A stretch of DNA of 64,000 nt from Euryodendron excelsum (lineage: Eukaryota > Streptophyta > Magnoliopsida > Ericales > Pentaphylacaceae), in contig CM065378.1 in assembly GCA_033060915.1 (NCBI GenBank), forward strand, positions 8,440,001 through 8,504,000, written 5' to 3'. The translations under genes were made by a program, and so were the position numbers. Below the pieces are notes generated by a model that did no database searches, was not told the origin of the DNA, and worked only from the letters and a program-made list of their open reading frames with translations. Of this stretch, positions 36,189-48,110 are shown one piece after another (position 1 is the stretch's first letter; every line of letters starts with the position of its first letter).

Positions 36189-37065
36189 GTGCCAGTATCA
36201 GAGATTCCACCAAAGATTCCACTCAGGAGATCTGTCAGAGATCGTCATCGCTCTACACGGTATTCTGCAGACGAGTATGTGTTAGTGACTGACGGGGGAG
36301 AGCCCGAGTTTTATGCAGAAGCCATGGAAGATGAGCATAAAAAGGAGTGGGTTGATGCTATGCAAGATGAGATGCAGTCTTTGTATGACAATCACACTTT
36401 TGAATTGGTAAAGCTACCTAAGGGTAAGAAAGCTTTGAAGAATAGGTGGGTTTACAGGGTGAAGCAAAATGAACATACTTCACAGCCACGTTACAAAGCT
36501 AGACTAGTTGTTAAGGGATTCAGTCAAAGAAAAGGTATTGACTTCGATGAGATTTTCTCTCCTATTGTAAAAATGTCCTCTATTCGTGTGGTATTGGGCT
36601 TGGCAGCTAGTCTTGATTTAGAGATTGAGCAGATGGATGTAAAAACTACTTTCCTTCATAGTGACTTAGAGGAAGAAATTTATATGGAGCAGCCAGAGGG
36701 TTTTAGGGTAAAAGGAAAAGAGGATTATGTGTGCAAGCTAAATAAAAGTCTATATGGTTTGAAACAGGCACCTAGGCAATGGTATAAGAAGTTTGAGTCA
36801 GTCATGGGGGAGCAGGGCTACCAGAAGATTACTTCTGATCATTGTGTATTTGTGCAAAAATTCTCTGATGATGATTTCATTATTTTATTGCTCTATGTTG
36901 ATGACATGTTGATTGTTGGCAGAAATCCTTCAAGAATTGATAAATTGAAGAAGCAGTTAAGTCAGTCCTTTGCTATGAAGGACTTGGGCCCAGCAAAGCA
37001 AATTCTTGGTATTCGAATTTTTCGAAACAGAAAAGAAAAGAAATTGTATATATCACAGGAGCAGT
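36189..37065 (+). pseudogene. Reverse transcriptase of Tork-like copia, 5' part
   Basis: This open frame carries the RT blocks: WVDAMQDEM, KNRWVYRVK, YKARLVVKGFSQRKGIDF, EQMDVKTTFLHSDLEEEIYMEQPEGF, SLYGLKQAPRQWYKKF and the intact catalytic YVDD (about 36897-36908). It ends abruptly after ISQEQ, where the minus-strand gypsy element is inserted; the remainder resumes at 44403. The frame itself shows no internal stop, so this half is well preserved. Confidence 0.93.
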
Positions 37066-37405
37066 TGTCACACCCCCAACCCAATTAGACATTAATTATG
37101 TCACATTAGGTGAGGCGTGATCGCACAGGTCACCGCACCTGCGAACGACACCTTAACCCATACTCAAAAATAAAAGAACACAGCGGAATAAACAATACAA
37201 TGAGAAAAATATAATAAACTCTCCAAAGGTATACATTACCACTGGAAAATAATCAACATCCTTTCACAAAATTCTTTACCATTATACAAAGTTAAAACAT
37301 AACACCAAAATCCAACGTCTATATAAAATACAACCATGAAACTGAAAGTAAGACAATGGAGCTGTCCCAAGCCTCGTGACTCGACATTCGACATGATTGC
37401 CACCA
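37066..37405 (-). repeat. Truncated 3' LTR of the gypsy element
   Basis: About 340 bp match the outer end of the full LTR at 41873-42212, then similarity stops at GATTGCCACCA and coding sequence of the integrase C-terminus takes over. About 2.2 kb of LTR, the polypurine tract and the end of pol are missing. The junction lies at a short GGTGGC-like sequence, so a microhomology-type deletion is plausible. Confidence 0.9.
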
Positions 37406-40400
37406 TTGTATCTTGGATTCAATTTATCTTTCCTTCCAAATCTCAGAACGCCTTTCCATGGAGAAACTTTAAAAAACACTTGGTCTCCCACCTTGAACTC
37501 AAGTTTACGCCGTCGGTTATCCGCATAACTTTTCTGTCTGCTCTGTGCCACCTTCAAATGCTCTTGAACTGTCTTGATTTTCTCAGTTGTGTCTTGGATC
37601 ATCTCTGGGCCCAACAACTATCTTTCACCTACTTCAGTCCAACATACCGGAGTTCTACATCTTCTACCATACAATGCTTCAAACGGTGCCATACCAATGC
37701 TAGATTGATAACTATTGTTATATGCAAATTCCATCAAAGTAATGTAATCTTCCCAACTACCTTTGAAATCAAGCATACAAGCTCACAACATATCTTCCAA
37801 AGTCTGGATAGTTCTTTCAGATTGTCCGTCTGTCTGAGGATGAAAGGCCGTACTAAACTTCAATGATCTACCCATAGCTTGCTGAAGACTCAACCAAAAT
37901 CTAGACGTAAACCTTGGATCTATGTCCGAAACTATCGATACTGGCGTTCTATGCAGTCTGACAATCTCTTTCACATATAACTTGGCATATCGATCCAATG
38001 TATAAGTAACTTTTACTGGAAGAAAATGAGCTGACTTGGTCAATCTGTCCACAATAACCCATACAGAATCATGTCCACTAGGAGTTTTCGGTAATCCTAC
38101 CACAAAATTCATAGTGATATGCTCCCATTTCCATTGGGGTATCGAGAGAGGTTGCAATAATCCCGTCGGTCTTTGATGCTCAGCTTTTACCTGTTGGCAA
38201 GTTAAACATTTTGCCACAAATTCAGCAATATCCCTTTTCATACCTGACCACCAGTATATCTCCCGAAGATCTCTGTACATCTTGGTGCTCCCCGGATGCA
38301 TAGCATATAGTGAGTGATGCGCCTCCTCCAGAATTTCATTCTTTAAAGCTGGATGATTAGGTATACAAAAGCGATTTCCCAACTTCAAAGTACCATCATC
38401 AAGAATAGAGAAATTGGTGCTCACCTTCTCCATCACTTTTTGTCTAATCTTTATCAACTGCTCATCCTGCATTTGAAGTTCCCGAATTCGATCAAGTAAC
38501 AATGGTCTCACCCGAAAATGAGCTAACATGACTCCCATACTTTTCTGTTCAAACTCCACTCCCAAGGAAGTCACTTCGGCATACAATTCTGCCCGATAAC
38601 ATCGCATGCAAGCCAGTCTACTTGAAGACTTCCGACTTAAGGCATCAGCCATTACATTGGCTCTTCCCGGATGGTAATGAATCACACATTCGTAGTCTTT
38701 AATTAGTTCCATCCATCTTCTCTGTCGTGCATTCAAATCTCGTTGAGTGAATAGATACTTCAAGCTTTGGTGATCTATATAAATTTCACAAGGTTCCCCA
38801 TACAAATAATGCCTCCATATCTTCAATGCAAATACTACAGCTGCCAACTCCAAGTCATGAATAGGATAGTTCCTTTCATGTGTCTTCAACTGTCTTGATG
38901 CATAAGCGACCACCCTTCCTCGCTGCATTAGAACACACCCCAACCCTTGATGTGAAGCATCGCTATACACCACAAAGTCTCCCTTCCTGGAAGGAATTGT
39001 TAATACCGGTGCTGAAGTCAGCTTGGTCTTCAACTCCTTGAAACTACGTTCACAATCAACCGTCCACACGAATGCCACATTCTTGCGAGTCAATTGTGTC
39101 AAAGGAACGGCAATCGATGAAAAACCCTGTATAAATCTCCAATAGTAACCTGCTAATCCCAGAAAACTTCTAACCTCAGAGACATTCTTCGGTTGTTGCC
39201 AGTTTATAATAGCCTCAATTTTTCGTGGATCAACATTAACGCCCTGAGCAGATATCACATGCCCCAAAAACACTACCTCATTAAGCCAAAATTCACACTT
39301 GTTGAACTTAGCATATAATTGTTTGTTCCGCAAAGTTTGCAATACAAGTCTCAAATGATTCTCATGCTTTTCTTGACTACGAGAATATATCAATATATCA
39401 TCAATAAAGACAATCACAAAAGAATCAAGAAAAGATCGAAATACCCGGTTCATTAAATCCATGAAGATAGCAGGTGCATTAGTCACTCCGAATGGCATCA
39501 CCAAAAATTTATAATGACCATATCGAGTACGAAATGCGGTTTTTGGTACATCACTATCTTTTACTTTCAATTGATGATATCCAGATCTCAAATCAATCTT
39601 TGAAAACACTGCAGCTCCTTGCAATTGATCAAACAAATCATCAATCCAAGGCAAAGGATATCTGTTCTTTACAATAACCTGATTCAATTGTCGGTCATCA
39701 ATACACAATCTCATGGTGCCATCCTTTTTCTTCACAAACAACACTGGTGCTCCCCACGGCGATACACTTGGTTGAATGAATCCCTTATCACACAAGTCTT
39801 GCAATTGAAGTTTCAACTCCCGCAATTCGGATGGTGCCATTCTATACGGTGAAATTGAAATTGGTGTTGTTCCTGGTAACAAGTCAATAGAAAACTCCAC
39901 CTCTCTGTCTAGTACCACCCCTGGAAGCTCATTTGGAAAAACATCTAAAAAGTCTCGAGCCACAGGAATATCAAATAACTTTAATTCTGATTTGGTAGTG
40001 TCAACTATATGTGCAAGATACCCTTTACATCCTTTCTGCAACAACTTCTTAACTTTTAAAGCTGATATCAAATAAGTTGAAACTACATCTCTTTCCCCTT
40101 GGAATCGAAATTCTACTTCATTCGACAGTCTAAAAACAACTTCTTTCTTAAAGCAATCAATAGATGCATGATACGAAGATAACCAATCCATCCCCAATAT
40201 CAAATCAAAGTCATGAATAGCTAATGGAATCAGGTCAACTGTCAACTCATTACCCCCAATCTTCACCACACAATCTTTATATACCCTGTCTACTACTATC
40301 ACATTTCCCACCGGTGTAGACACAAGTAAAGGTTGTGACAATGAACTACATGGTCTATCCAAATGCATACTAAATGCAATAGAAACAAATGAATGTGTAG

Positions 40401-41682
40401 AACCCGGATCTAACAACACATATGTCTCTTTATCAAGTATAAATAACGTACCTGTCACAACATTAGGAGTAGCCTGCACATCTCTCATCGTCATGGCATA
40501 AACCCATGCCTGAGTGTGAGGTTCTGGTGTCATAGCTGGCCCCTGTTGAGCAACCCCCATAGTTCCCCTGTCTCCGCTCGCCACATTACCCACTGATGAC
40601 GCTGCCGCAAGATTTCGAGGACAATTTCGTGCTATGTGACCCAACTGTCCACACTGATAGCATTTATCGCTCCATGGCACTGGACAATCTCTCACAATAT
40701 GCCCCTCAGTCCCACATCGGTAGCAAATGATGCTCCCAGTGCTACTCCCCAAAGGTCTTGAACTGGTACAGCTTCCTGGTGGTCTCGAAGCTGCTCGGCC
40801 CCTAGAACTTCCTGTACTTCTCACATTATTAAATCGTGAACCGCCCGATCCAAGATTAAATTGTACCCATCCTTGGTCCACAGTTGGAGCAGATTCTGAA
40901 GGTCTCTGTCGTGAAGTACCAGATCCGGAATCAAATCTCCCCTTCTTAAATTGTTCTCGTCGCCCAGTCATCTCTTTCACATCCAATTCCACAATCTTGG
41001 CTTTGTTCACTATGTCCCCATATCTAGTGATTTCAAATGTAGAAACCCGAGACCGGATTGACAACTCTAGTCCCTGTTGAAACCTCCTACACTTAGCACC
41101 TTCAGTATGCACCAAGTCAGGTGCAAATCGAGACAAAGCCGTGAACTGCTCTTCATATTCTCCCACTGACATTTTGCCTTGTTTTAAAAGAATGAATTCT
41201 TGCTCTTTCTGATAACGGTAAATAAGGGGAAAGTACTGATCATTAAATACGTCCACAAAATGTTGCCACGTGATCAATAGTCCTCCAGGTTGAGCATTTT
41301 CCATTCGTCTTGTGGCTTCCCACCAGTTCCGTGCCTCACCTCTTAGCATGAATGTGGATAAGGATAGCTTTTGTTCATCAGGAATCCCCATCACTTCAAA
41401 TATAGTTTCCAGCTTCCTTAACCATTCCTCAGCTATTAATGGATCAGTCATTCCCATAAATTCTGGCGGACTTAACTTCATAAATTGCTCATGTAAAGTT
41501 ATACTCCTTGGCGCTGATCTTGTCACCTGAGCTTCCATATATTGTGCCATCAAATTTGCAAGTCAATTGGTTGCATCATGTTGATTCTGAATATGGGGTC
41601 CATGCTCTCCTTGCTTCACACCCCTGACTGACGCTGCTAAATCATCTCCTTCCATTGCTCCAGCTGAATCCTTTTGTGCCAT
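37406..41682 (-). pseudogene. gag-pol polyprotein of the gypsy element, broken
   Basis: The likely start is ATG 41682 (MAQKDSAGAMEGDD), with TGA at 41565-41563. The main open frame then runs 41553-37786, 1256 residues. Domains by residue of that frame: gag about 20-200; CCHC knuckles [14 protein letters not shown] and [14 protein letters not shown] about 277-311; protease DPGSTHSF about 382; RT 570-770 with FIDD at 716-719; RNase H 860-975 (DASHQG, ALSRK); integrase zinc region about 1079-1119; core Glu in DGQSER about 1246. The first catalytic position reads Asn 1149 (TMNFVVGLP) where Asp is usual. After TGA 37785-37783 the frame continues past a second stop (TAG 37620-37618) to KLNPRY, where the deletion cuts it. 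Confidence 0.93.
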
Positions 41683-41852
41683 TCTTTCTGTCACCAAATC
41701 AGGATAAGTACAACATATATAATATATAAACCGCACATTTCTTAACGACCTAACCAACACCGACAACACCCTATGGTTCACTGCACTCTAGACACCAACT
41801 CTATACCATAGCTTTAGTATAGGCTATGAAACACATGTCTGTCTAATACAAA

Positions 41853-41869
41853 CCGTAGCTCTAATACCA
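41853..41869 (-). promoter_or_regulatory. Primer-binding site of the gypsy element
   Basis: On the minus strand TGGTATTAGAGCTACGG follows the 5' LTR after three bases. The first twelve bases match the iMet site TGGTATCAGAGC with one C-to-T change. Confidence 0.88.
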
Positions 41870-41872
41870 AGC

Positions 41873-44397
41873 TGTCACACCCCCAACCCAATTAGACATT
41901 AATTATGTCACATTAAGTGAGGCGTGATCGCACAGGTCACCGTACCTGCGAACGACACCTTAACCCATACTCAAAAATAAAAGAACGCAGCGAAATAAAC
42001 AATACAATGAGGAAAATATAATAAACTCTCCAAAGGAATACATTACCACTGGAAAATAATCAACATCCTTTCACAAAATTCTTTACCATTATACAAAGTT
42101 AAAACATAACACCAAAACCCAACGTCTATATAAAATACAACCATGAAACTGAAAGTAAGACAATGGAGCTGTCCCAAGCCCCATGACTCGACATCCGACA
42201 TGATTGCCACCACGACAAGAACCAAGACTGCAGTGAACCAAAACGTCATCTCCAAGTTACCTGTCAAGACAGTCTGTGTGGGTGTGAGCTAATTGTCAAC
42301 ATGCTCACGATAGATAATCAAACTCATAAAGAATGATAATAAGCACTTAAATGCATACAGGTAGAAATGATTAATATATATCTATATCATGGATATCTCA
42401 ATGCAATGCATGTATCACCCACATGTGCGCGCAATTTTAGATAACGTTGGCTCAATATATCGATGGCGCGTTATCAAGGAATGCCCACCGTGGCACCCCT
42501 AGGCTAGTCCACCGTGACTAAGCCTTGGTTAACCCATCGTGGTTAACTCTCTCCAGTGCAATGCAAGGCATACAATATGAATGGTATGCAATGCCACCAT
42601 ATATATAAAATCATCAATATCTCCACAGAACTTCTCATATAATACCAATTTCACCTCATATATAAACACCTTCAACACCTCATATGCATTCACCACCATT
42701 ATCCATATAGAAAACACAATGCATTTAACATGAATAAGATTATCTCAAAATCTCACAATTCCACAATTAACACCAATATAGATAATAACACAAGCAATAT
42801 ATATTCACTTCTATATGAATAAGATTATCTTATGATCCCACCTGTCACCGCACACACACTATGTCAAAGATCACTTCGGGGTTGACGTTGAAGGATCTTG
42901 CTCTCCGTTAGCTCCTATCACCACAACCGTATTAGTTTAGGAAACTCAATGTATACTCCAATAATCATAGCTATAATGTCTATACAAACAAGTTATAACA
43001 CTGAAATTATACATTAGAACTACCATATGCTAATCTCAATCACACTCTCAATGTAAAGTTAGAGCTGAAAAATACCAAAATACACCAAGTCTTCTAATCT
43101 GCCAAAACTGACACAGGCTTCATAATCTGGACATAACTTCGTGGGCTTATGCCCAAAAATTCTAAAACTTTAGAAATACCAACTAGACATATCAAAGAGT
43201 ATCCAGACCAAATTGTACATTTTTTGAACATGCCTAAATATTTATTTGGTATTTTCAAATACAGGGCAGTGCTGCAGAAACTCAAATTCGGCAGTAAATA
43301 GTCTATCTTTGATAAATTAATAACATAGGTAAACGATATCTAAATGATCTGAAATTTGGTACAGATTATCATCAACCTTTATCCTAGATACAGTAAAAAT
43401 TTCATAATTTTTGGGCTACTCTAACTTGGTCGAATGCTCTGTCAAACCAGAGGTTACAGATCTGGGCATCAAAAATCTGCAGGGACAGTCCCATTTCAAA
43501 AATTCACCATAATTCGAAATTACAACATTTTTAAGTGAATCCAAATCCCAAATGATCCTCATAACTCTAACTTACAGTGTTCAAAAATTCAGCCACAAAT
43601 AAAATTTTTAGCTAGGTCGAAATGTCTCTAAACAGTAGCATTTTCATAGAGAATACTCTGTTAAGGCTGCCATAGGTGATTCTAAGTTTTTACCATGGAA
43701 GATCTCACCTCCATCCTCTTCCTTCCATGGCATGACTCATACAACATGTAATAATTAGAGAAAATAAGATGAAACAAGCATGATACTCACCTTCGATGAG
43801 GAAAACAAAGTGCAAGAAAGTTTCCTTAGATTTTTCCCCTCTTTTCTTCTTCTTCCTCTTTTCCACCGATTGCTCCTTCTCTCTTCAAGCTTCTCTCTCT
43901 CTCTATAACTCTATATCTCTCTCTCTCTCTCTCTATAATGACAGTTATCTTTCCTCTCTCTCTTCTCCCTCCCATAATGCTAACCACTCACCCCCCCCCC
44001 CACCATTCTTGTTTTTTTTCTTTCTTTTTCTTCATTTTCTTTCTTCATTTGCCTTCTTGTCCCCTCTTGTCATCTTTTCTCTTCTTTCTCTCCACCGACA
44101 CCCTCCCCTCCTCTCAATTAACTTCAATAGAAACATAATAATATATATCTCACCCCCCTTAGGTATTTTATACACCCACTTATTATATTTTAGGTATTTT
44201 ATACATTTCCTTATTATATCCACTCACCAATGTTTCACCATTTAACCATTTAACTTACCACTAATAAAATGATACAAGTGGCACACACAATTTATAATTA
44301 ACCATGCAATAGATGTAAATTAAATTAAATAAACTAATTTAACTACGTTTACGATGCAATTCAACTAATTATAAAAATATGAGATTAGGGTTTCACA
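41873..44397 (-). repeat. Full 5' LTR of the gypsy element
   Basis: It is 2525 bp with TG...CA ends on the plus strand (TGTCACACC to GGGTTTCACA). It contains a CT-rich tract at 43855-44110, purine-rich in the element's sense, and a C10 run near 43991-44002. The diverged solo LTR at 2790-5230 belongs to the same family. Confidence 0.93.
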
Positions 44398-44402
44398 GCA
44401 GT

Positions 44403-45202
44403 ACATTGAAAAGGTGCTTGAAAGGTTCAACATGCATAAGGTTAAAGTGGTTAGCTCTCCTCTTGCTACTCATTTTAAGTTAAGCACTAAGCAAAGCCCT
44501 TCAACAGATAAAGAGAAGGAAGACATGGAGAGAGTTCTATATGCCTCAGTAGTGGGAAGCTTGATGTATGCAATGGTGTGCACAATACCAGATATAGCCC
44601 ATGCAGTTGGTGTTGTTAGCCATTTTCTTTCAAATCCAGGAAGAGAACATTGGAATGCAGTGAAATGGATTATGAGATATCTTCGAGGCACTTCCAGGTT
44701 GAGACTCGGTTTTGGAAGTGGCAAACCACTGTTAGTTGGTTACACAGATGCAGATATGGCGGGAGAGATGGATACTCATAAGTCTACTTCGAGTTATTTG
44801 ATCACCTTTTCAGGTGGAGCTGTTTCTTGGCAGTCAAAGTTGCAAAAGTGTGTTGCACTTTCTACAACGGAAGCTGAGTTTATTGCAGCAACAGAAGCTT
44901 GTAAAGAGATGTTGTGGATGAAAAAGTTTTTGAGCAAGCTTGGTTTCAAACAGCAGCGGTATGTTCTGTTTTGTGATAGTCAAAGTGCTATTCACCTCGC
45001 CAAGAACTCTGCATTTCATTCAAGATCAAAGCACATCGAAGTAAGGTACCATTGGATACAAGAAACTCTTAATGGCAAGTTGTTAGAACTTGAGAAAATT
45101 CATACGGATGATAATGGTTCTGACATGTTTACAAAGGCCCTAACGAGGGACAAGCTTGAGACGTGTCGCTTGATTACTGGCATGGAGAATCCCCCCACCT
45201 AG
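44403..45202 (+). pseudogene. Reverse transcriptase end and RNase H of Tork-like copia, 3' part
   Basis: This is the continuation of the RT cut by the gypsy insertion. It opens with YIEKVLERFNMHKVK, then the connection region (VLYASVVGSLMYAMVCTIPD) and RNase H with YTDADMAGEMDTHKSTS (about 44739), STTEAEFIAA (44862), CDSQSAIHLAKN (44971) and RSKHIEVRYHWIQ (45022). It ends at TAG 45200-45202, directly before the polypurine tract. No internal stop is seen. Confidence 0.93.
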
Positions 45203-45204
45203 TC

Positions 45205-45220
45205 GGGAAAGGGGGAGAAT
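45205..45220 (+). promoter_or_regulatory. Polypurine tract of Tork-like copia
   Basis: GGGAAAGGGGGAGAAT lies immediately before the TG of the 3' LTR. Confidence 0.9.
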
Positions 45221-45923
45221 TGTTGGGTTGGGTTTCCCTCCTATGTGGGGCTGGCCCAAAGTTTAGGTGGAGCCCATATGGGTTTGTCAAGCCCACATGG
45301 AGAGAAACCCAATTTTTGAGGGTTTTTTGAATACAATCGAGAGAGATACAAACAGATTAGGGTGTGAGAGGCGCAGAAAAATTCTGCAGCAGAAACAGAG
45401 AGGAAGAGACACTGTCCAGTTTTGAAAACGACTCTGATGGTCTACTTTTTATGGTCCGATTGAGCTGAAATTTTGCAGGCACGTTCAAGACTCGAGGCTC
45501 TGAAATCTGAACGGTGAAGATCGGATTTGAAGCACTCTGCAGCAGGTTTTGAGTTCGTGAACAGTCCCTTTATTTTTGGGTGAGATTTCTCCGATTTATT
45601 CTTTGATTTTCAAGAAAGTCATTTCTTGAGTTTGCTTTTGATTGTATACCTCTAGTATTGACTAGAGAGAACATTTGTGTGTGCCCATTACTTTGTTGAT
45701 AGTGGAGATTTGGGAGGACTTTGGTCTTATGGTTTTTACTCCCTACAGCGGGGAGGTTTTTCACGTTAAATTACTTGTGTTCTTTAACTTGTTAGAATAT
45801 TTTTGGTGCTCTATTTTATTGCTTCCTAACAGATTCATACAAAGAAGGAGAGACATAATTTTTGTTTACAGATTTGTGGTGGTTTTGGGTTGTCCAATTT
45901 TGTTTAGGTGCATGCTCCCATCA
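45221..45923 (+). repeat. 3' LTR of Tork-like copia
   Basis: It starts TGTTGGGTTGGG, ends CTCCCATCA, and is followed by the TATAC target duplication. It is 703 bp and aligns end to end with the 5' LTR without gaps. Confidence 0.95.
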
Positions 45924-46641
45924 TATACATGGAAAGCATTCCCGCTCTCGTTATATTTTGACAATAGACACTCTCGCTCTCACATCTGCATCACGAATCA
46001 GTGATTTAGGGTAGACATATGCCCCTTTACCATCAAATCCCGAAATTGCGAGGAATTGCTGGCGGTAATGATCAAAACACTGTTGCATTAATCTCTTGCA
46101 TGCTTCCCACTGTATAAGTAAATGTATGTGTATATGTTTTACCTTAGTCTGATGTTTAAAGTGGATTGTAGTGTAGTGTCTTATGTTTTGTTGTGTTTGT
46201 AGGTACGAATTTTAATGGACTGTGTTCTCTGTGTTTAATTTCACTGATACGTATGGGTGGTTCTGCTGTCTATCTTGTCAATGTTAACATGTGCAGCACT
46301 AGTTTGAGAAAATGAATAATTTACAAGATTGTATCTTCTCCCTTGGATTGGCTCTACATCAACAGCTTAAGCAATGATCTTCTCCTTCATCCTAGCAACC
46401 TCGTACTCCATTATATGACTGCAAAGTTTGCTTTCCATCTTCGTTGGAGAATGAGAAACATCTCTACATAAGGAGTTGGTTCCTCCCACATTTTTTATGA
46501 CCAATAGCTTCCCAAAGTGTCGCTATTGATTAAAAGGACTTATCTGAATAGGGGTGTTGCAGAGCAAGACAAAAATTATAGCTTGTCGTGCTGGTCAGCC
46601 TGGCAAATATATAACTATACCAAATATCATGTGCATATATC

Positions 46642-47256
46642 TTTTTTTTTTTTTTTTGGATTACCAAGTATCCGTGTCAACTTATACATTCCTCGACTAA
46701 TTTTGAAGACTGTGCAATCTTTCCGTCCTATACAAACTAGATAATTACTGGACCACAGACTCTGGAGGTAGCCCCAAATAGTTGATAGCACCTTAGATTT
46801 CGAACCTAAGACTTTAGAAAGAGCAAATCCCCCCCCCCCCTTCCCAATCCACACAAATGGGTCGGTTCCACTTTTATTGTATGTAATTTAACTTTCTTTA
46901 TTCAAAAAAATAAAATAATATGATTGATTTTGTATTCTTAATTTTTTTAAAAATAACAAATAAACACAAATCAACAATAATTAAATATAAATAACAATGA
47001 TCTAGTAGCATATATAAAATATATATATAGACTTTTATGAGATAAAAATTGAGTCTCGGCTTGATTCTGGTTGGGTCATTTCTCGGTTCGGTTCGAGTCC
47101 AGAAATTGTGAAATCAAAAATCGAACCGAATTGATCGGGTTAGTCTTTTTTAGATCTGGAACCGAATTGATCCTTTAACAGACTATAACCAAACTAATCC
47201 ATAGAGACCGAGTTGGTTCGATCCTCAAGTTTTTTTATTCGTTTGTGCACCCATAG
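46642..47256 (-). mobile_element. Retroposon with poly(A) tail and 19-bp flanking repeat
   Basis: TCATGTGCATATATCTTTT occurs at 46627-46645 and again, identical, at 47257-47275. The left copy runs into a T16 tract (46642-46657), as expected for a minus-strand insertion with a poly(A) tail and target-site duplication. The 3' part (about 46660-46860) resembles 50182-50430. It contains a Pol III B-box-like GGTTCGAAATC on the minus strand (46806-46796). The 5' part has several GGTTCGGTTCG-type phrases. At about 615 bp it is long for a SINE and may be composite. Confidence 0.6.
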
Positions 47257-47864
47257 TCATGTGCATATATCTTTTAATGCCAACATCAGGTTATGCTAAT
47301 AATAAATGGACAAAAATTTAACACAATTCGAATAGCCATGAGAGGCCCATGTTCTTGAGCCCAAATGAGTTGAGCATGGACATGCTTACAGGCTCAGCTT
47401 GTTTGTTAAACTAGCTTTAAAGTCAAGCTCGGGCTTGATTCATATGATAAATAAATGAGCCCTAATCAGCCGAACCATTTGCAACTTGTCTCATTTTGCA
47501 ATCGTACTATATAACCTACATCTCAACTAAGTTCTTTTGCATTAATCAAGTTTATTTTAACTCATAGGAAAACTGGACTAATTGCAATCAATAAATGAGT
47601 TTAAACCTGTAGACGAATATTTTCCTCCTCACCTCCTTGTTTTCCTTATTCAATTTAATTTGGTAATTAGTTAGAATTTCTTCAATTATTTTGAAAACTA
47701 GAGTTTACGAACAGAGTAAGGTTATTATATCGCCCATCACCAAGTAAAAAGGACATTCCTTTTTAATACATCCAGAAGGTCCAGAAATTGCCAGAGTAGT
47801 TTAATTGCTCCTATAGCCTCTCAAAATTAGCTGCTTGAGCATCTGCATCTCAAAGGCCCTATTT

Positions 47865-48110
47865 CTGTTGAACCGTATCTCGTAAATTGGTTCCGCAACT
47901 TGTATTTGAAAATTTTTTCAAAAAGCATCCAAGTTTTAGTAGCGTATAAAAATGATATTTTTTGAGATTTCGGAATAGAAAAATGATAGTGTTTTTAATG
48001 GTATCATTTTTCATGTTTTCTAGAAAGAAAAAAAAAACAAAATTTTCTTAAATTTGTTGTTTGTGAAAACATGAAAAACATAACCGGAAGTGTAACGAAA
48101 CAGCTACATG
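47865..48110. mobile_element. MITE-like foldback candidate
   Basis: A perfect 14-bp inverted repeat, TTTTTCATGTTTTC near 48008 and GAAAACATGAAAAA near 48065, lies inside looser inverted ends (CTATTTCTGTTGAACC on the left; AGCTGTTTCGTTACAC as reverse complement of the right). Ends and target duplication are not certain. Confidence 0.35.

Larger units (their letters stand above)
37066..44397 (-). mobile_element. Ty3/gypsy element (probably Tekay/Del-like) inserted in copia RT
   Basis: The insertion is defined by the duplicated GCAGT at 37061-37065 and 44398-44402 and by TG...CA ends. The order on the minus strand is full 5' LTR (44397-41873), iMet primer site, gag-PR-RT-RH-IN, then a severely truncated 3' LTR (about 37405-37066). 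Integrase after RNase H marks Ty3/gypsy. The gag type, two CCHC knuckles and 2.5 kb LTR suggest the Tekay/Del chromovirus lineage, but the chromodomain region is deleted. LTR copies differ at about 10 of 340 positions. A deletion, three in-frame stops and an integrase active-site change make it inactive. Confidence 0.95.
33129..45923 (+). mobile_element. Ty1/copia element, Tork/Tnt1-like, interrupted by gypsy
   Basis: Two LTRs of exactly 703 bp (33129-33831 and 45221-45923) with TG...CA ends are flanked by a perfect TATAC duplication (33124-33128 and 45924-45928). Primer site, gag, protease, integrase, RT, RNase H and polypurine tract follow in copia order. Removing the gypsy insertion and its duplicated 5 bp leaves about 5.46 kb, the normal size of this class. 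By-eye comparison finds about 38 differences over 703 bp (about 5%). Several frameshifts and stops as well as the insertion make it nonautonomous. Confidence 0.95.

Noticed and set aside
37282..37866. Plus-strand frames of 111-176 residues across the gypsy pol end
   Set aside because: They lie antisense to integrase coding and show no independent domain.
40727..41080. 117-residue plus-strand frame
   Set aside because: Shadow of the gypsy gag zinc-knuckle region on the opposite strand.
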